From Malus domestica (Eukaryota > Streptophyta > Magnoliopsida > Rosales > Rosaceae), in assembly GCF_042453785.1 (NCBI RefSeq), contig NC_091671.1:9990001-10054000 (forward strand): DNA of 64,000 nucleotides, read 5' to 3'. Below, in pieces: positions 10,626-21,096 of this stretch. The notes beneath the pieces were generated by a model. It saw only the letters and a program-made list of their open reading frames with translations. It made no database searches and was not told the origin of the DNA. Within the stretch, counting starts at the first letter, position 1; every line of letters begins with the position of its first letter. Made by a program: the position numbers and the translations under genes.

Positions 10626-12829
10626 CACCCTATTTGTAGAATTATAAAACATGCTCGCAGATTTGACGTGAATGTTAGTTGTTAAATACCCTTAAATACT
10701 CGACATCATGTCATACCTTATGTATTTGACTTTCAGTTTGCTTTTCAATGTCACAGTTGGTTAACCAAATCTATCGCTCAAAAGCATATGAAGAGAAGTT
10801 GGTGGTACTTGTATTGCGATTTCTTTAGTTGAGACAAACATGTATATATGGAGATATAGCATTCTCCGTTATTAAAGTCACATCCTTTTCGTCCATGTTT
10901 AGTGTTAGGTGTGCTATGCCTACCTGAAATTTGGTCAAAGATAAGACAAAGTCTTGGCATATAATTTCGTTGTATATTTATCAACTTTCTTTGCCTTCGA
11001 GAGCTTCTAGGTTTTGCATGTGTCATCTTCATATTGTTCAGTTTTGAATTAGTTTTGTATCAAATATATATGTTTTTCTTTTCTATGCAACCACTATGGA
11101 GAGATGAGAAAAATCGATCACATAACTTCATAGAAGATAAATAATCTTAACTACTTAAAATTACAATTTGTTTGTTTTATATATTCATCCACTTAGTCCA
11201 TTACCTAGAAACTCCACATGCAAGGGCTGAGTCACCCAGGCTAGAATGACTCTAAACCAATATAAAAAGGTAATGTTATGAAGACTAAATTTATAAATAA
11301 AATTCGCAAACTAAGTGATGGGTCACTGTCGACCTTAAAAACTATCAAGCCTATGTGGCGCGCGGGCCGAGTAATTAATTAGCTAACTACGTCATTCAGT
11401 TATGTGTGGGGCGTTCCAACTCGTCGGCCGAGCTCAGCCATGGAGTAAAATATGTTGATGTGTCGTTGGGTGCGCTGCTGACTTCTTGATCTCGCAACTG
11501 CCGCCGAGGAAGGAACACGTATCGGCCTTCAAGTTCTAGAGCCTGAAGACAAGGCTGCTAGTTCTGCGAAGTTCAAATATCAAATTCGGCTTTCAATGTG
11601 CCGAATGTAGTAACCTATAACATCTCACTTCGCCGATAAAGCTGATGAGATGATCTACCAACAAGGACTCGAAAATCCTTGTCGACCGAGACTTGGATAA
11701 ACAACCAGTCAGTCTTGAAGCAGTGATGTTTATCTAAATGAAGGTGCTCCTTGATTGGCTAATTCTACAACTCCAGTGCTGTTTATCCAAACTGAATATG
11801 TCGCCGGTTGCCTTCACAGTGCTATTTATCCAAACTGAAGATGTGTTGGCGGAAAAAGAAAATAAAAATCTCAAGGTGTGTGAGAAGTTTGCGCAGGGCA
11901 ATTTGTGTGTTGAATTGGAGGGGCTAAAATGTTGTATGCGACTCTGTATTCATAGCATCCATACTTTTGCTTGGCACAACCTGATAATTTTGTAGAAACC
12001 GATTGAAATTCAAACTCGTAGAATGACTAATCCGTGGCATAGGCTAAAGCCTATCTTCATATGGCTAACTTTTCAAAGATAATAAAAGCATATCCAGGCT
12101 TATCCCATCATGACCAAAAGCCTAGTCTATCTAGGCTTTCTTATCTCATCATAATTCCATCACCCATCCATGTATCCTAATCCCCATTGAATGAATTTCA
12201 AATTTATTTTAAATTCATTTCTGACTACTTGTCAATCTGTCACCACCAACGCACGCCAGATATCGCAAATCAATTTGAATTGTACCGCTTGCTTAGGGAT
12301 ATAATCTGTATCCTATCTATCCCGTTTAAGAATATGCCAAGATAATTCATATTAAAAGGTAATTATTATAATAAAATTCACAATATTATCCTTTAACAAT
12401 AACAAAATTATCTTCACTTTCCTATCCAACTGTTGGGAGCTATGCTCACTCAATGGCCTTGATTGCACGGGCCGATGATGTAATTTTGGGTCCAAACAAT
12501 CACCAATAAAAATGAGCACGTTTATCAACTCTAGGTAATAATTTAATCATTAACTTACATGTCATTTAGTTTACAAAATTTTGTTACTTCCATGTCATAT
12601 AATTTACAAATATTATCTACAAATTTAATCTTCTTAGAATTACCCGGTCCAAAATATGGGTGATTGAGATTCTGGTGCTAGTTTTTATGAAGTTTATTCA
12701 TTTACTGAAAATCAGTCCATTCCATCCAATTAAACGCATAATAAACGAAAAAAAGGAAAAAGTATAATCCACCTTTTGATGGTGTGCTTTAATAACTGTG
12801 GTCTGATAAACGTGCATGCTTCAATTTAC

Positions 12830-13012
12830 GGAGTAGGATTCTCTCATTTCCTATTACCATTCTCTTCCATCCTTTCTTCTCGCACTCTTTTTTTTGTTTT
12901 ATTCTCTATATAAAAAAAATTAAAACAAAATGTAGACGTGGCATAATCGCAACCGTTTAAATAGGAAAGAATGGAATGAGAGAAAAATTAGAAGGGGAGA
13001 GAATCCTACTCA
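12830..13012. mobile_element. Mutator-like MITE with 9-bp target duplication
   Basis: Ends are inverted: GGAGTAGGATTCTCTC on the left and, on minus, TGAGTAGGATTCTCTC on the right, with CATTCC/GGAATG further in. TCAATTTAC flanks both sides (12821-12829 and 13013-13021), a perfect 9-bp target duplication. It is 183 bp long and non-coding. Confidence 0.85.
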
Positions 13013-13195
13013 TCAATTTACACCTACAAAACATACACAGTAAGCCACCTATTCCAGTTATTTACATTGGCAAAGACGGAAGGCATTATTTTAATCCTCT
13101 CGCGAGTCTGTAGTGTGTGCTGCGTCGGCCATAAAGATTTTGGTGTTCAAACCTTCTAGATCTTTCAATGCTTATCCTAATTATAGGAAAACTAA

Positions 13196-13338
13196 TGAAA
13201 AAGGCTTGAAAACTTTGAGTTTTAATCATAAGGACAAAATAAAGGGTAAAGTGAATAGTACCATGATTAACTTTTTAGTGTAAAAATGTGGTTTTTCGTT
13301 AAAGTGAACAGTACCGGGTGTTTTTCGTTAAAGTTCCC
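13196..13338 (+). mobile_element. 150-bp dispersed element, copy 1
   Basis: Begins GGAAAACTAATGAAAAAGG and ends TTTTTCGTTAAAGTTCCC, with weak inverted ends. It is nearly identical to 60760-60912 and more distantly like 51395-51548. Flanks share TAATTATA. Confidence 0.75.
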
Positions 13339-13744
13339 TATAATTATAGTTGGCTATCTGTTTGAGCTTCTTTCAAAAGGGGATCAGTTCCAAGCTTAGA
13401 AATTCAATCTGTGGGATCAAAGTTTCTCTAATAAAAAATCATTGCAGGTTCATATGTGTATTTTACGTGCGAATGTCATCGAATTTTATATATCACTATA
13501 CTATAGAGCGTTTGTCTTGAGATAGGTAGCGTACCAACTTTAATAACGTTATTACCATTAATTCCTTCGATTGTTAAATTGGGGCAGGGTCGACTCATTA
13601 TCGACAGAATTTTCCAAAACAAAAGTTATATTATATAAGTTTCTTCTTTATCATGTATATAAAATTTGTTGTGGCTAATTTAACAAAATCTTTCGTTTGA
13701 AAAATTTGTTGTGCTCCTGTTTGAACACTTCTACTGTAGCTGGA

Positions 13745-14040
13745 AACATGAGGCGCATTACAGCGCGTAGACAGTTATAGATGTGGTTGTTGTTGAGTCA
13801 ACGGAGAAAATGTGCATCGGAAGTAGCAACGTATGCTTCTACATATGTATGTTGCAATGGTACGTTAGGGATAGGGTTAGGGTTAGGGTTAAGGTTAGGG
13901 TTAGGGTTAGGGTTTGGGTTAGTGTTAAGGTTAGGGTTTGGGTTAGTGTTAAGGTTAGGGTTAGGGTTAGGGTTAGGGTTCCATTGGCATCATTGTTATA
14001 CTATGTGACCTTCCTACCTTCACACTATTATATGGTAGTC
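13745..14040 (+). repeat. Module duplicated from or with 9615-9900
   Basis: Partner of the module at 9615-9900; its middle has been replaced or expanded by the TTAGGG-type array. Confidence 0.5.
13864..13980 (+). repeat. Interstitial TTAGGG-type telomere-like array
   Basis: About 19 hexamers in one orientation: mostly TTAGGG with TTAAGG, TTTGGG and TTAGTG variants. A 24-bp unit of four hexamers (GGTTTGGGTTAGTGTTAAGG plus GTTA) is repeated twice in the middle, so variants spread by local duplication. Most plants, including Rosaceae, use TTTAGGG at chromosome ends, so the hexamer is not the usual plant telomere repeat. Two open frames over it (GLGLG and VRVRV) are artefacts. Confidence 0.9.
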
Positions 14041-14248
14041 TTCTGTCACACACGTGTCTGTCAATTTATTCTTTTGTATGATATTTTTTTTTTTTGTAAT
14101 TTTATTCTTTTTATTTTTGTTTTAAATTTATATCTTTATTTTAAAGAAAAAATACTACATGGATAGCTTTATTCTGCTAGTTTGGATGTTGTTTTAAATT
14201 TAAATTATTTTATTTAGAAATCTTAGTTATAGAGAATTATTTTTATGA

Positions 14249-15030
14249 GTTAATCTCAATTTACTATCCTGAAATTTCTTGATTTTCAACAATTCATACA
14301 TTAAGTTTTTTTTGTCCCAATCTGATACTTAAGGTGATAATTCTGGAACACTATCATACATTCGTTAAGTATTTCATTAAAACCTATGCTAACTGATGAT
14401 GTGAAGCCCAAGTGGTAAATGACTAGGTGACAAGTATTAATATAGGCCACATGGACATTAAAAAATTTTAAAAAAAATGTTTCTCATCAGATCCAAAAAA
14501 AAAGAAAAAAAAAACCACCTGAGAGAGCGCTTGCTTCGTACAAAGAGCTTGGAAGAGGAGAGTTTAGAGTTGAAGGTGGTGGTAGGGGTGGCGAGGAGGC
14601 ATATCAAACACTTGGGCTGCAGTGTTTTGGGGCTGAAGGTGGAGGACAAGGAGGAAGTGGGGTGGGATTGGAGGTTGTCGCTCCTACGCCATCGCACGCA
14701 CGCATGTACGTTGTTGCTCCTACGCCATCGTACCTAGTTGGGTCCATCCTTCCCCCACCGAGGCCATTGACCTCACCTCCGTCCGCCGTCCACCGTCCGC
14801 CAACCGTTTTTCAAATGGATTTAGTCTTGGCCTGCAAATCTGTTTGCAAGAAATTTCAGGGTAGTAAATTGAGATTAACCCATTCTTTAACGGAAATTCT
14901 AACAGAAAACTTAACGGATGTATGAAAGTGTCCCATACTTATGACTTTTGGTACTAGACTGGGACAAAAAAAACTTGAGTATGAAATGTTGAAAACCAAG
15001 AAATTTCAGGGTAGTAAAATGAGATTAACC
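14249..15030. mobile_element. Long-TIR element, second family member
   Basis: Left end GTTAATCTCAATTTACTATCCTGAAATTTC; right end on minus GGTTAATCTCATTTTACTACCCTGAAATTTC. The match continues inward for over 100 bp (GTTTTCAACA.TTCATAC, TTTTTTGTCCCA). A second copy of the outer 35 bp of the right end sits at 14847-14886. The interior holds a GC-rich piece (about 14510-14815) of unknown source. Non-autonomous. Confidence 0.75.
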
Positions 15031-15610
15031 CCTTCTTTATTTGTCAACAAATTTAGGTCTTTGTAATGCCCTACCTTTGAAATACGATTGAACATCATTT
15101 CCTCAATGCTTCTACTTTAACATTCATTTTATTAGGCTTAGCCATCTTACCTAAAGCAACATAATCTTCCTCTACACCTAATGTGCAAATCCGCATCTAT
15201 ATAATTTAGATTAGTTTGGTACAGACAGATTAAAACTTGTGTAAAAACAATTATGTTGTTATAAGAACTATGGTCTTTTATGTGAGATATATATATGCCG
15301 CATCATTTACATTTAAAAATGTGAATAATAAGTCAAAGTGCTTAAAACCCAAGTATTCTTTTAAAAGCAAAAGTTAAATGTGCTCGAAAAAGAAACTCTA
15401 TGTGCATAGAAAAATGTATGGCGGAGAACTTAGTCAACAAAAATAGGAATTTGGTTTATGGTGCCTCTTAAGTTAGAAATTTCAACTTTGTATTTTGGGT
15501 ATTGAGCTTCCTTGCTTTACGGAGACTGATCCTCTTTAATCTGTACTAGATCACTATTTAATAAGCCTTACATGGTTATTGTTCTTTGCATCAGCGTCCG
15601 AGATCTCTCT
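15031..15610. other. Upstream region of the defensin gene
   Basis: AT-rich; no gene. It ends with the defensin core promoter. Confidence 0.4.
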
Positions 15611-15617
15611 TATATAC
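15611..15617 (+). promoter_or_regulatory. TATA box of the defensin gene
   Basis: CTCTTATATACAC lies about 60 bp before the start codon, with an ACACAC-rich leader after it. Confidence 0.6.
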
Positions 15618-15672
15618 ACAAGCACACACATAGAAACACAGATCAAGCACACACTTATACACACAGATTCAA

Positions 15673-16021
15673 ATGGAGCATTCAATGCGTCTTGTTTCAG
15701 CCGCCTTCGTTCTTGTCTTGCTTTTGGTTGCTACCGGTAATTATACCTCTTTTATTTAGTAATTAATTTTTTATGATGTTTTGAATAAAGCATCTTACTT
15801 AACAAAAAAATTGATCTTTAGATATGGGGCCAATGGGTGTTGAGGCAAGGACTGAGTCAAACAAGGCAGTTGAAGGGAAGATCTGCGAGTATCCGAGCAC
15901 CCTGTTCAAAGGGTTGTGCTTTTCGTCTAACAACTGTAAACACACCTGCAGAAAGGAGCAATTCACTAGAGGCCATTGTAGTGTCTTCACCCGTGCTTGC
16001 GTGTGCACCAAAAAGTGCTAA
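15673..16021 (+). CDS. Plant defensin, secreted 8-cysteine peptide
   Basis: Exon 1 is 15673-15736, the intron is 15737-15821 (GT...AG, phase 1), and exon 2 is 15822-16021; the product has 87 residues. Residues 1-30 form a signal peptide with a hydrophobic core (AFVLVLLLVA). The mature part has eight cysteines at 43, 54, 60, 64, 74, 81, 83 and 87, spacing 10-5-3-9-6-1-3, the plant defensin pattern with four disulphides. The gamma-core is RGHCSVFTRACVC. The single intron inside the signal-peptide coding part is typical of the family. Such peptides are exported to the cell wall, where many act against fungi; the target of this one is unknown. Start chosen at MEHSMRL because it gives a clean signal peptide. 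A second, dead copy lies 2.3 kb downstream. Confidence 0.92.
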
Positions 16022-16116
16022 TTAATTAGTTAAAAAGAAATGTAATCTGTGTAGAGACCGTGCTTGTGTAATGTGATGGATTGATATGGCCCTGTATCCA
16101 CATGGTTGCTTTTGCT

Positions 16117-16122
16117 AATAAA
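16117..16122 (+). terminator. Probable polyadenylation signal of the defensin gene
   Basis: AATAAA about 95 bp after the stop codon, followed by T-rich and GT-containing sequence. Confidence 0.5.
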
Positions 16123-16129
16123 TTGAATG

Positions 16130-17170
16130 ACCCTGCATGGATCATTATTCATATGTCTAGTGTAGTGTTTTCATCACACCCGACGTACTTTTAGTCACCT
16201 ATTATCCTATATGTTTTTCTTCAGGGTTATTATTAACATTCCAGATAATCACCACAAACTATTCTTTTGTTTATTGACTTTCAATTAAGAAAAAGTGCAC
16301 GATGATTATCGTGAAATGCTAATAGCAATATTTTTTTTCCCTTTTGACAAGGAATTGAAAATTTTCACGTAGTGTACTTGGATTCAACACATTACTTTAA
16401 TTTGTGTCACAAAGATTATTTAAGTCACATTGTCGATTTCAGAGGTACTTTTTTATCCACACCTTCTGTTGTCTTAAGTTCTTTTGCCTTTTAAACCTGT
16501 AGTAATAAACGTAAAACAAGGTGAGGTTGATGCACAAGAAAAAAATTAGGAAAAGGTTCGAAATTGCTTAACCAACTTTTAAGCAAAGACTTAATTGTTT
16601 ATTTTTATTTTATTTTATTTTAGAAGAAATAATCCTTAAAGATTAATATTTTCTTGATAACATTTTAAAAGACTCTTCCAGATTTTTTTTACTTAAAACA
16701 CTTTCATATTTTTCTCTCATTTTTCTACATAGTATGTGTGGTATTGCCAAGGACGTAGCCACCTTGGGCCCAAGGGGCGGATGCCCTAACTTAGTTTTTT
16801 TGTGAAAAAATTGTACATATTGCATATAATAATTTCACATGATAAAACATTTTCGGCTATGAAATTTCTAAATAATCAATTGAGAAATTGTAAGAAAATA
16901 AAAGGATGAATGATAACATGGTTATTGTTATAGGAAGAGATATTTGATGGTATTGGTAATGAAATTGTTATGCAACGCTTTCAAAACTTGAAAATGCCTC
17001 GTGAGAGATTGTAATATGTTGTATAAAATATTTTATAGATTAATGTATGTGCATTGTTAGTAAATTCTTAAGCCTTTTAATTTGTGACTTTATTTTTTAG
17101 GATGTCCCGATTCATATAGATCTCAGACTTCATTCCTGATGTATTAGTATGAATTTACAAAAGCTTATTG
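16130..17170. other. Intergenic with transposon debris
   Basis: No gene. Near 16750-16790 on minus, GGCATCCGCCCCTTGGGCCC and TGGCTACGTCC resemble an end of a hAT-type element (consensus like CAGTGGCGGAGCCA), without a partner end. Confidence 0.4.
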
Positions 17171-17186
17171 TGGAGCCAAAAATAAT

Positions 17187-17770
17187 CAAGAAAAATATGG
17201 AGGCGACATGTGAATTTTTGGGTAGAAAATGACAAGATTACCCTCGAGGCACACCAGGATTTCTACTGGGAGCAGTGGGAGATCATCCCTCAATCAAGTC
17301 AAAAGTGCCCAAAATAGGTATTTATTTAAAACCTACTTCATCCATCCACATCAAATATTCTCCACAAGGTAACCCCCAAATCTTTCCTTTCAAGTTATAT
17401 TAATTAGCTAATTAATTGATTTATTATTCAATTAATTTATTAATTAGCAACAAATCATGAATCTCACCAAAAAAACCATCCAAGTGGCCGGTCCATCTCC
17501 TCCCAAAGGGGCTGGCCACACCCCTATAAATACCATCTCATTTTCTCCAAAACTCAATTCCAACTCCCTTGCAAAATTCTCTAAATTCACCAAACATTTT
17601 TCCCTCAAAATTCTAACTTTGGCAGCGGAGGTTCTTCGACCAAAGCCTTCCCCCCCCCCAATTCATCGTGGGCGCGTGAGGCTCTTGGCATTAACTTAAG
17701 GTGTTATTTGTTTGTAGGTTCAATTTTGTCCAAGAAGAAGAAGTAAGAAATTTGCATCCAATCTTATATA
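17187..17770 (+). mobile_element. Possible solo LTR (Gypsy-like)
   Basis: A block with a TATA box (CCTATAAATACC near 17525), a C/A-rich leader, and the phrase CTTTGGCAGCGGAGGTTCTTC (17619 on), resembling LTR texts of plant Gypsy elements. Termini and target duplication were not resolved, so this is tentative. Confidence 0.4.
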
Positions 17771-17786
17771 TATATACACACACACA

Positions 17787-18184
17787 CAGAGCTTAAGGGG
17801 AGGGATCCCCATTTTTTGAAAAAAATGGGGATTAGGTGTGGGGCCCACTTCACATCTAATTTCAACGATCCGAACCGTCTATTTTGTTAGTCTCGATTCA
17901 TAGACCATCCTTGCAAAATATTAGCTAAATTGGAAATGTTTAAGACATCTAATTGGGTTCAAGGAAATGAACGAATACTTTGTTATATAAGAAAATATGA
18001 AATTTGATATTGATAATTAAATAGGCAAATGGTTTCGGATTGAATTGAATTTTTGCAAGGATGATCTATGAATCAAAACTAACAAAATAGATGGTTCGGA
18101 TCGTTGAAATTTGATGTGAAGTGGGCCCCACACCTAATCCCCATTTTTTTCAAAAAATGGGGATCCCTTCCCTTAAGCTCTCTG
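17787..18184. mobile_element. Foldback MITE, 398 bp
   Basis: Nearly perfect inverted arms of about 150 bp: both begin CAGAG(AG)CTTAAGG, continue through GGGATCCCCATTTTTTGAAAAA and a GTGTGGGGCCCACTTCACAT block, and only the central 90 bp is unpaired. It sits in a (TA)n(CA)n microsatellite, which hides any target duplication. Degraded relatives occur at 50395-50600 and 51605-51893. Confidence 0.85.
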
Positions 18185-18271
18185 TATATATATATATCGA
18201 TTGCATCATTCTAAGTTACCCTAATTAAGTTTGAAATCTTAAGTGTAAACTTGTTACAGATACATAAAAAA

Positions 18272-18607
18272 ATGTTCCATGCGTTTCTCCTAACTATATG
18301 CTTCTTCCTGTTGCTTTTGATGGCCACCGGTAGTATTTCTTCTTGCTTGATCTTTTTAATTAACTTCATGGTTAATATACATATTATTACGATTATAAGC
18401 ATGCATAGTACTAACCATATTTTGTTTGGAATAATTGTTTATTAGGACGATAGTTGCTGAGGGTTGGACATGTGAGTCTCAAGTAACCGTTTCAATGGAA
18501 CTTGCGCGAGTAAGAGTAACTGTGCAGTTGTTTGCCAAACTATGGGCTTCCGCGGCGGCTGGTGCTTGGGTTTATGCCGCAGATGCTTTTGCACACAAAA
18601 CTGTTAA
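18272..18607 (+). pseudogene. Dead second defensin
   Basis: Exon 1 (18272-18329) encodes MFHAFLLTICFFLLLLMAT, a signal peptide; intron 18330-18445 is GT...AG; exon 2 runs to 18607. Joining the exons puts a TAG two codons after the junction, meaning an indel in the segment before VAEG. A second shift lies after TGTGAGTCT, where one A is missing (CAAGTAAC for CAAAGTAAC). Beyond it the frame reads [18 protein letters not shown] and ends RRCFCTQNC, with the last cysteines and CFC motif of plant defensins. The gene is therefore not functional unless this is an assembly error. It is a diverged tandem relative of the gene at 15673. Confidence 0.85.
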
Positions 18608-18838
18608 TTAGCTAATTAATTAAGCTAGTGATGAGCTGATCACTTATCACTTAATTATTAGTGGGTACATGGATGCACATACTTTGGTACTGGCTAGTGT
18701 GGAATTAGCTGGAATAATTTACGGTTGGGTTGTTAATTAATATCATATCTCTATTATGGTTTTTAATGTTGTTGTTTGTTATGCATCATCGTCATGAGTT
18801 ACTTTGTATAGTATGCTGAACTGCGCAACTTCTTTATG

Positions 18839-19851
18839 GGTATCTCAGTTTACTACCCTAAAATTTCTTGGTTTTCAACATTTCATACAGTGGCGAAGCT
18901 AGAAATTTTTAAGGGGAGGGGCGAAATTTAAAAGCGTACAAAATTCCAAAAAATATGTAGACAACAAAATCCTTTTATATAGTAAAAAGTTTAAGTGTCG
19001 TTCGTAATATATTAATACAAACAAGTTATAACTGTTGTCGTTCATAATGTATTAATACAAACAAGCCTATACGTGATGTCACACCCCACTCCTAATTAAA
19101 AATAGTTTTGGGGTCTTAATTGGTGAGCCCAAGGGCCCACCCCCTGATATCTGTCCCTTTCTCCCGTACTCCCTCTCTCATCTCTCTTCCTTTCTCCCCT
19201 CACTCCCTCTTCTGCTCTTCGAAGCTCCCCGAGCTCTCTCTCCCTCAAGTCGCCCTCACCCTCTCCCTCTCTACCCGTGAGCAACATCCATACCCACAAT
19301 CTTATACACACGCACACCCTAGGACCCTCCCAAGCAAGAACTCGAACCGAGGACAGGTCCGTGGTGCACCACAGTGGCGGAGGTAGAACAGCCATGGAGG
19401 GGTTGGGTTTTCCGGGAGGGGAGGCTGAACCTGCGCTGGGGCTGTGTTTTCCGGCGAAGGGAGTGGCGGACGCCACTCCTCGCCCTCACGTGGCTTCGCC
19501 ACTGGATGGAAGAATGGGTGTTTAGTGCTTTGTTGAGGAATTGGGTGGGGAAGTCGGGAAGGAAGAAGTGGTGTTTGGGAAGGGAGGATGTGCAGGGAAG
19601 GAGGGTCAGACGAAGGATTTTTTTTTTTAATTTATAATTTTTAATGGTTTTAAAAAAAATTAATATTCGCGTGACCTATATTGACACGTGGGGGTTACGT
19701 CATTAGGTAAGAAGGTTCTGATGGAAAACTCAACGGATGTATGAAAATGTCTTAAAATTATAACTTTAAGTACCAGACTGTGACGAAAAAAACTAAATGT
19801 ATAAAATGTTGAAAACCATAAAACTTTTAGGATAGTAAATTGAGATTAACC
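18839..19851. mobile_element. Long-TIR element, third family member, with nested insertion
   Basis: Left end GGTATCTCAGTTTACTACCC; right end on minus GGTTAATCTCAATTTACTATCC, then TTTTATGGTTTTCAACATTT, as in the other two copies. The left repeat is cut at 18888 by CAGTGGCGAAGCTAG, the start of a hAT-type terminal repeat; a reversed match (TGGCTTCGCCACTG) ends at 19504, but no 8-bp duplication is seen. The interior (19090-19610) is GC-rich and CT-rich like a captured 5' leader. It abuts the broken MBD7-like copy. Confidence 0.65.
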
Positions 19852-19911
19852 TTATGTTTAAAATTATGAATTATTCACCTTTTGTGCCCTCTTATATATA
19901 TATATATATGA

Positions 19912-20083
19912 TCTAGTCAATGGTGAAACCACGAAAGAAGTCTCGTGTCATAAATAAGGTACCTCTTAGTCTTAAATTCTAAATTTTGGTGGAATGTTCT
20001 AATCAATGGCGAAACCACAAAAGAAATCTGGTGTCATAGACAAGGTACCTCTTAGTCTTATATTCTAAATTTTGGCGGTTTTT
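19912..20083 (+). repeat. 86-bp tandem duplication
   Basis: Two copies, starting at 19912 and 19998, each spanning the exon 3 tail and the intron start (shared GGTACCTCTTAGTCTTA). It arose after the MBD7-like copy was formed, since the intact gene has one. Confidence 0.8.
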
Positions 20084-21096
20084 CTCTTCCTTGTTTTAGA
20101 AAGGGTATATGTAGGTTGTAGTTACTGAAAATACTTGCATTCTGCAACACAGTTACACAGGTGAAATTGCACAGATGCATGCATCTTGGCATGTGTACAT
20201 ATGCAGTCTGCAAATTCATGTACAGGTGGTATCTTTACTATAATAAAGCTGATCCCTCTTTCGGGTCAGCGACTTAACCTATAGATATTGCGGTTATTGC
20301 CTTCACATCTGTAAATTATGCTAACAGAACAAAATAGTTGTTATTGTATATTGAAAACGTCAAATGAAGAGAGATTGGACAGAATGCAAAGAAGGAAGTT
20401 GTCAAAAGGATTTGAGGGAAAGAGAAGGTGGGGAAAACTATGGTCTTAGATGTTCTGTGCTCAAGATTTCTTTCCTCTTCACAGAATGAGCATGATATTG
20501 ACATTGTGAAATGTATTTTAGACGATCCATTTGTTCTAAAAGAGAACATTTACGATGTTTGATTTCTATAATACCATTCTCTTTTTCTTTTCTTTTTTTC
20601 TCATTTTTTGCAGACTTATATTGAGCCAGGGACTGGAAGGCGGTTCCACTCTTTAGTAGTAGTTGAGAGATACCTGACAGAAGCAAATGAAGAAGTTCCA
20701 CTCAAGGCATTGATGCCTACCAATAAGTCTAGTGTATGTTCTTTTCCAATTAGTGATCAAACATAAGTTTATTAATCCGTTCTCCATGATCGTTGACCTT
20801 GTCCAGTAGCTTTGCTTGTGTTTCAGATATCGAGTGGCTCTTGCCATCAGCAGACAAAAAGTTTGGCTGAGATCGATCCCCAGAATGTTGTTTCTAGTAT
20901 TCTGAAGAGAAATATTTCCGCAGAGAATGATTGACCTTCCAAGCTCAATATTGGCATGCCACCACGCGGTCCTGGAGGGAATATGTGGAACCCCGTCAGG
21001 AACGATTTCTACGGTCCCGATTCTGTCAAGCAGAGCTGGTCCGAGAGTTTCAAATCGTCCATCTCTGGTGGAAATATTAGTGCACCAAGTCTATAA
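19912..21096 (+). pseudogene. Truncated MBD7-like gene copy
   Basis: The 3' half of a gene like the one at 22431-25560, introns included. Exon 4 equivalent is 20614-20733 (TYIEPGTGRRFHSL then ERYLTEANEE), exon 5 equivalent 20827-21096 with the C-terminal GGNMWNP and SESFKSSISGG motifs. Splice sites of the 87-bp-type intron are kept. An in-frame TGA at 20932-20934 replaces the Arg codon of the intact copy. The end of the exon 3 equivalent survives twice (19912-19967 and 19998-20045, ending in TGTCATA.A.AAG/GTACC). Nothing of exons 1 and 2 is found; the long-TIR element lies where they should be. It might yield a short non-coding transcript. Confidence 0.88.

Larger units (their letters stand above)
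8947..12829. other. Gene-poor interval
   Basis: No intact gene seen. It contains a SINE copy (9220-9365), a diverged module shared with 13745-14040, a foldback MITE (about 10480-10625) and, at 11330-12000, a GC-richer block in which CAGTG.T.TTTATC.AAA.TGAA recurs three times (near 11720, 11775 and 11818); the last resembles LTR debris. A short minus-strand frame at 10778-11032 shows no family I recognise. Confidence 0.4.

Noticed and set aside
10778..11032. 84-residue minus-strand ORF as a small secreted or Cys peptide
   Set aside because: No signal peptide, only four scattered cysteines, and no family recognised; its codon use looks like background.
13864..13980. A chromosome end
   Set aside because: Unique sequence continues on both sides, the array is short and degenerate, and the hexamer is not the usual plant telomere repeat.
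13781..14166. Two overlapping plus-strand ORFs with GLGLGLG and VRVRVRV repeats
   Set aside because: They are translations of the TTAGGG-type array; no family, no start context, and both frames are equally open because the repeat has no stops.
14458..14925. ORFs within the second long-TIR element
   Set aside because: GC-rich cargo without a family match; cannot be supported as a gene.
18888..19504. A complete hAT element nested in the third long-TIR element
   Set aside because: CAGTGGCGAAGC and its inverse are present at both positions, but no 8-bp target duplication was found, so it is only noted in the host element entry.
19096..19637. Overlapping ORFs on both strands in a GC-rich block
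   Set aside because: Low-complexity CT/GGAG-rich captured leader inside a transposon; six-frame openness follows base composition.
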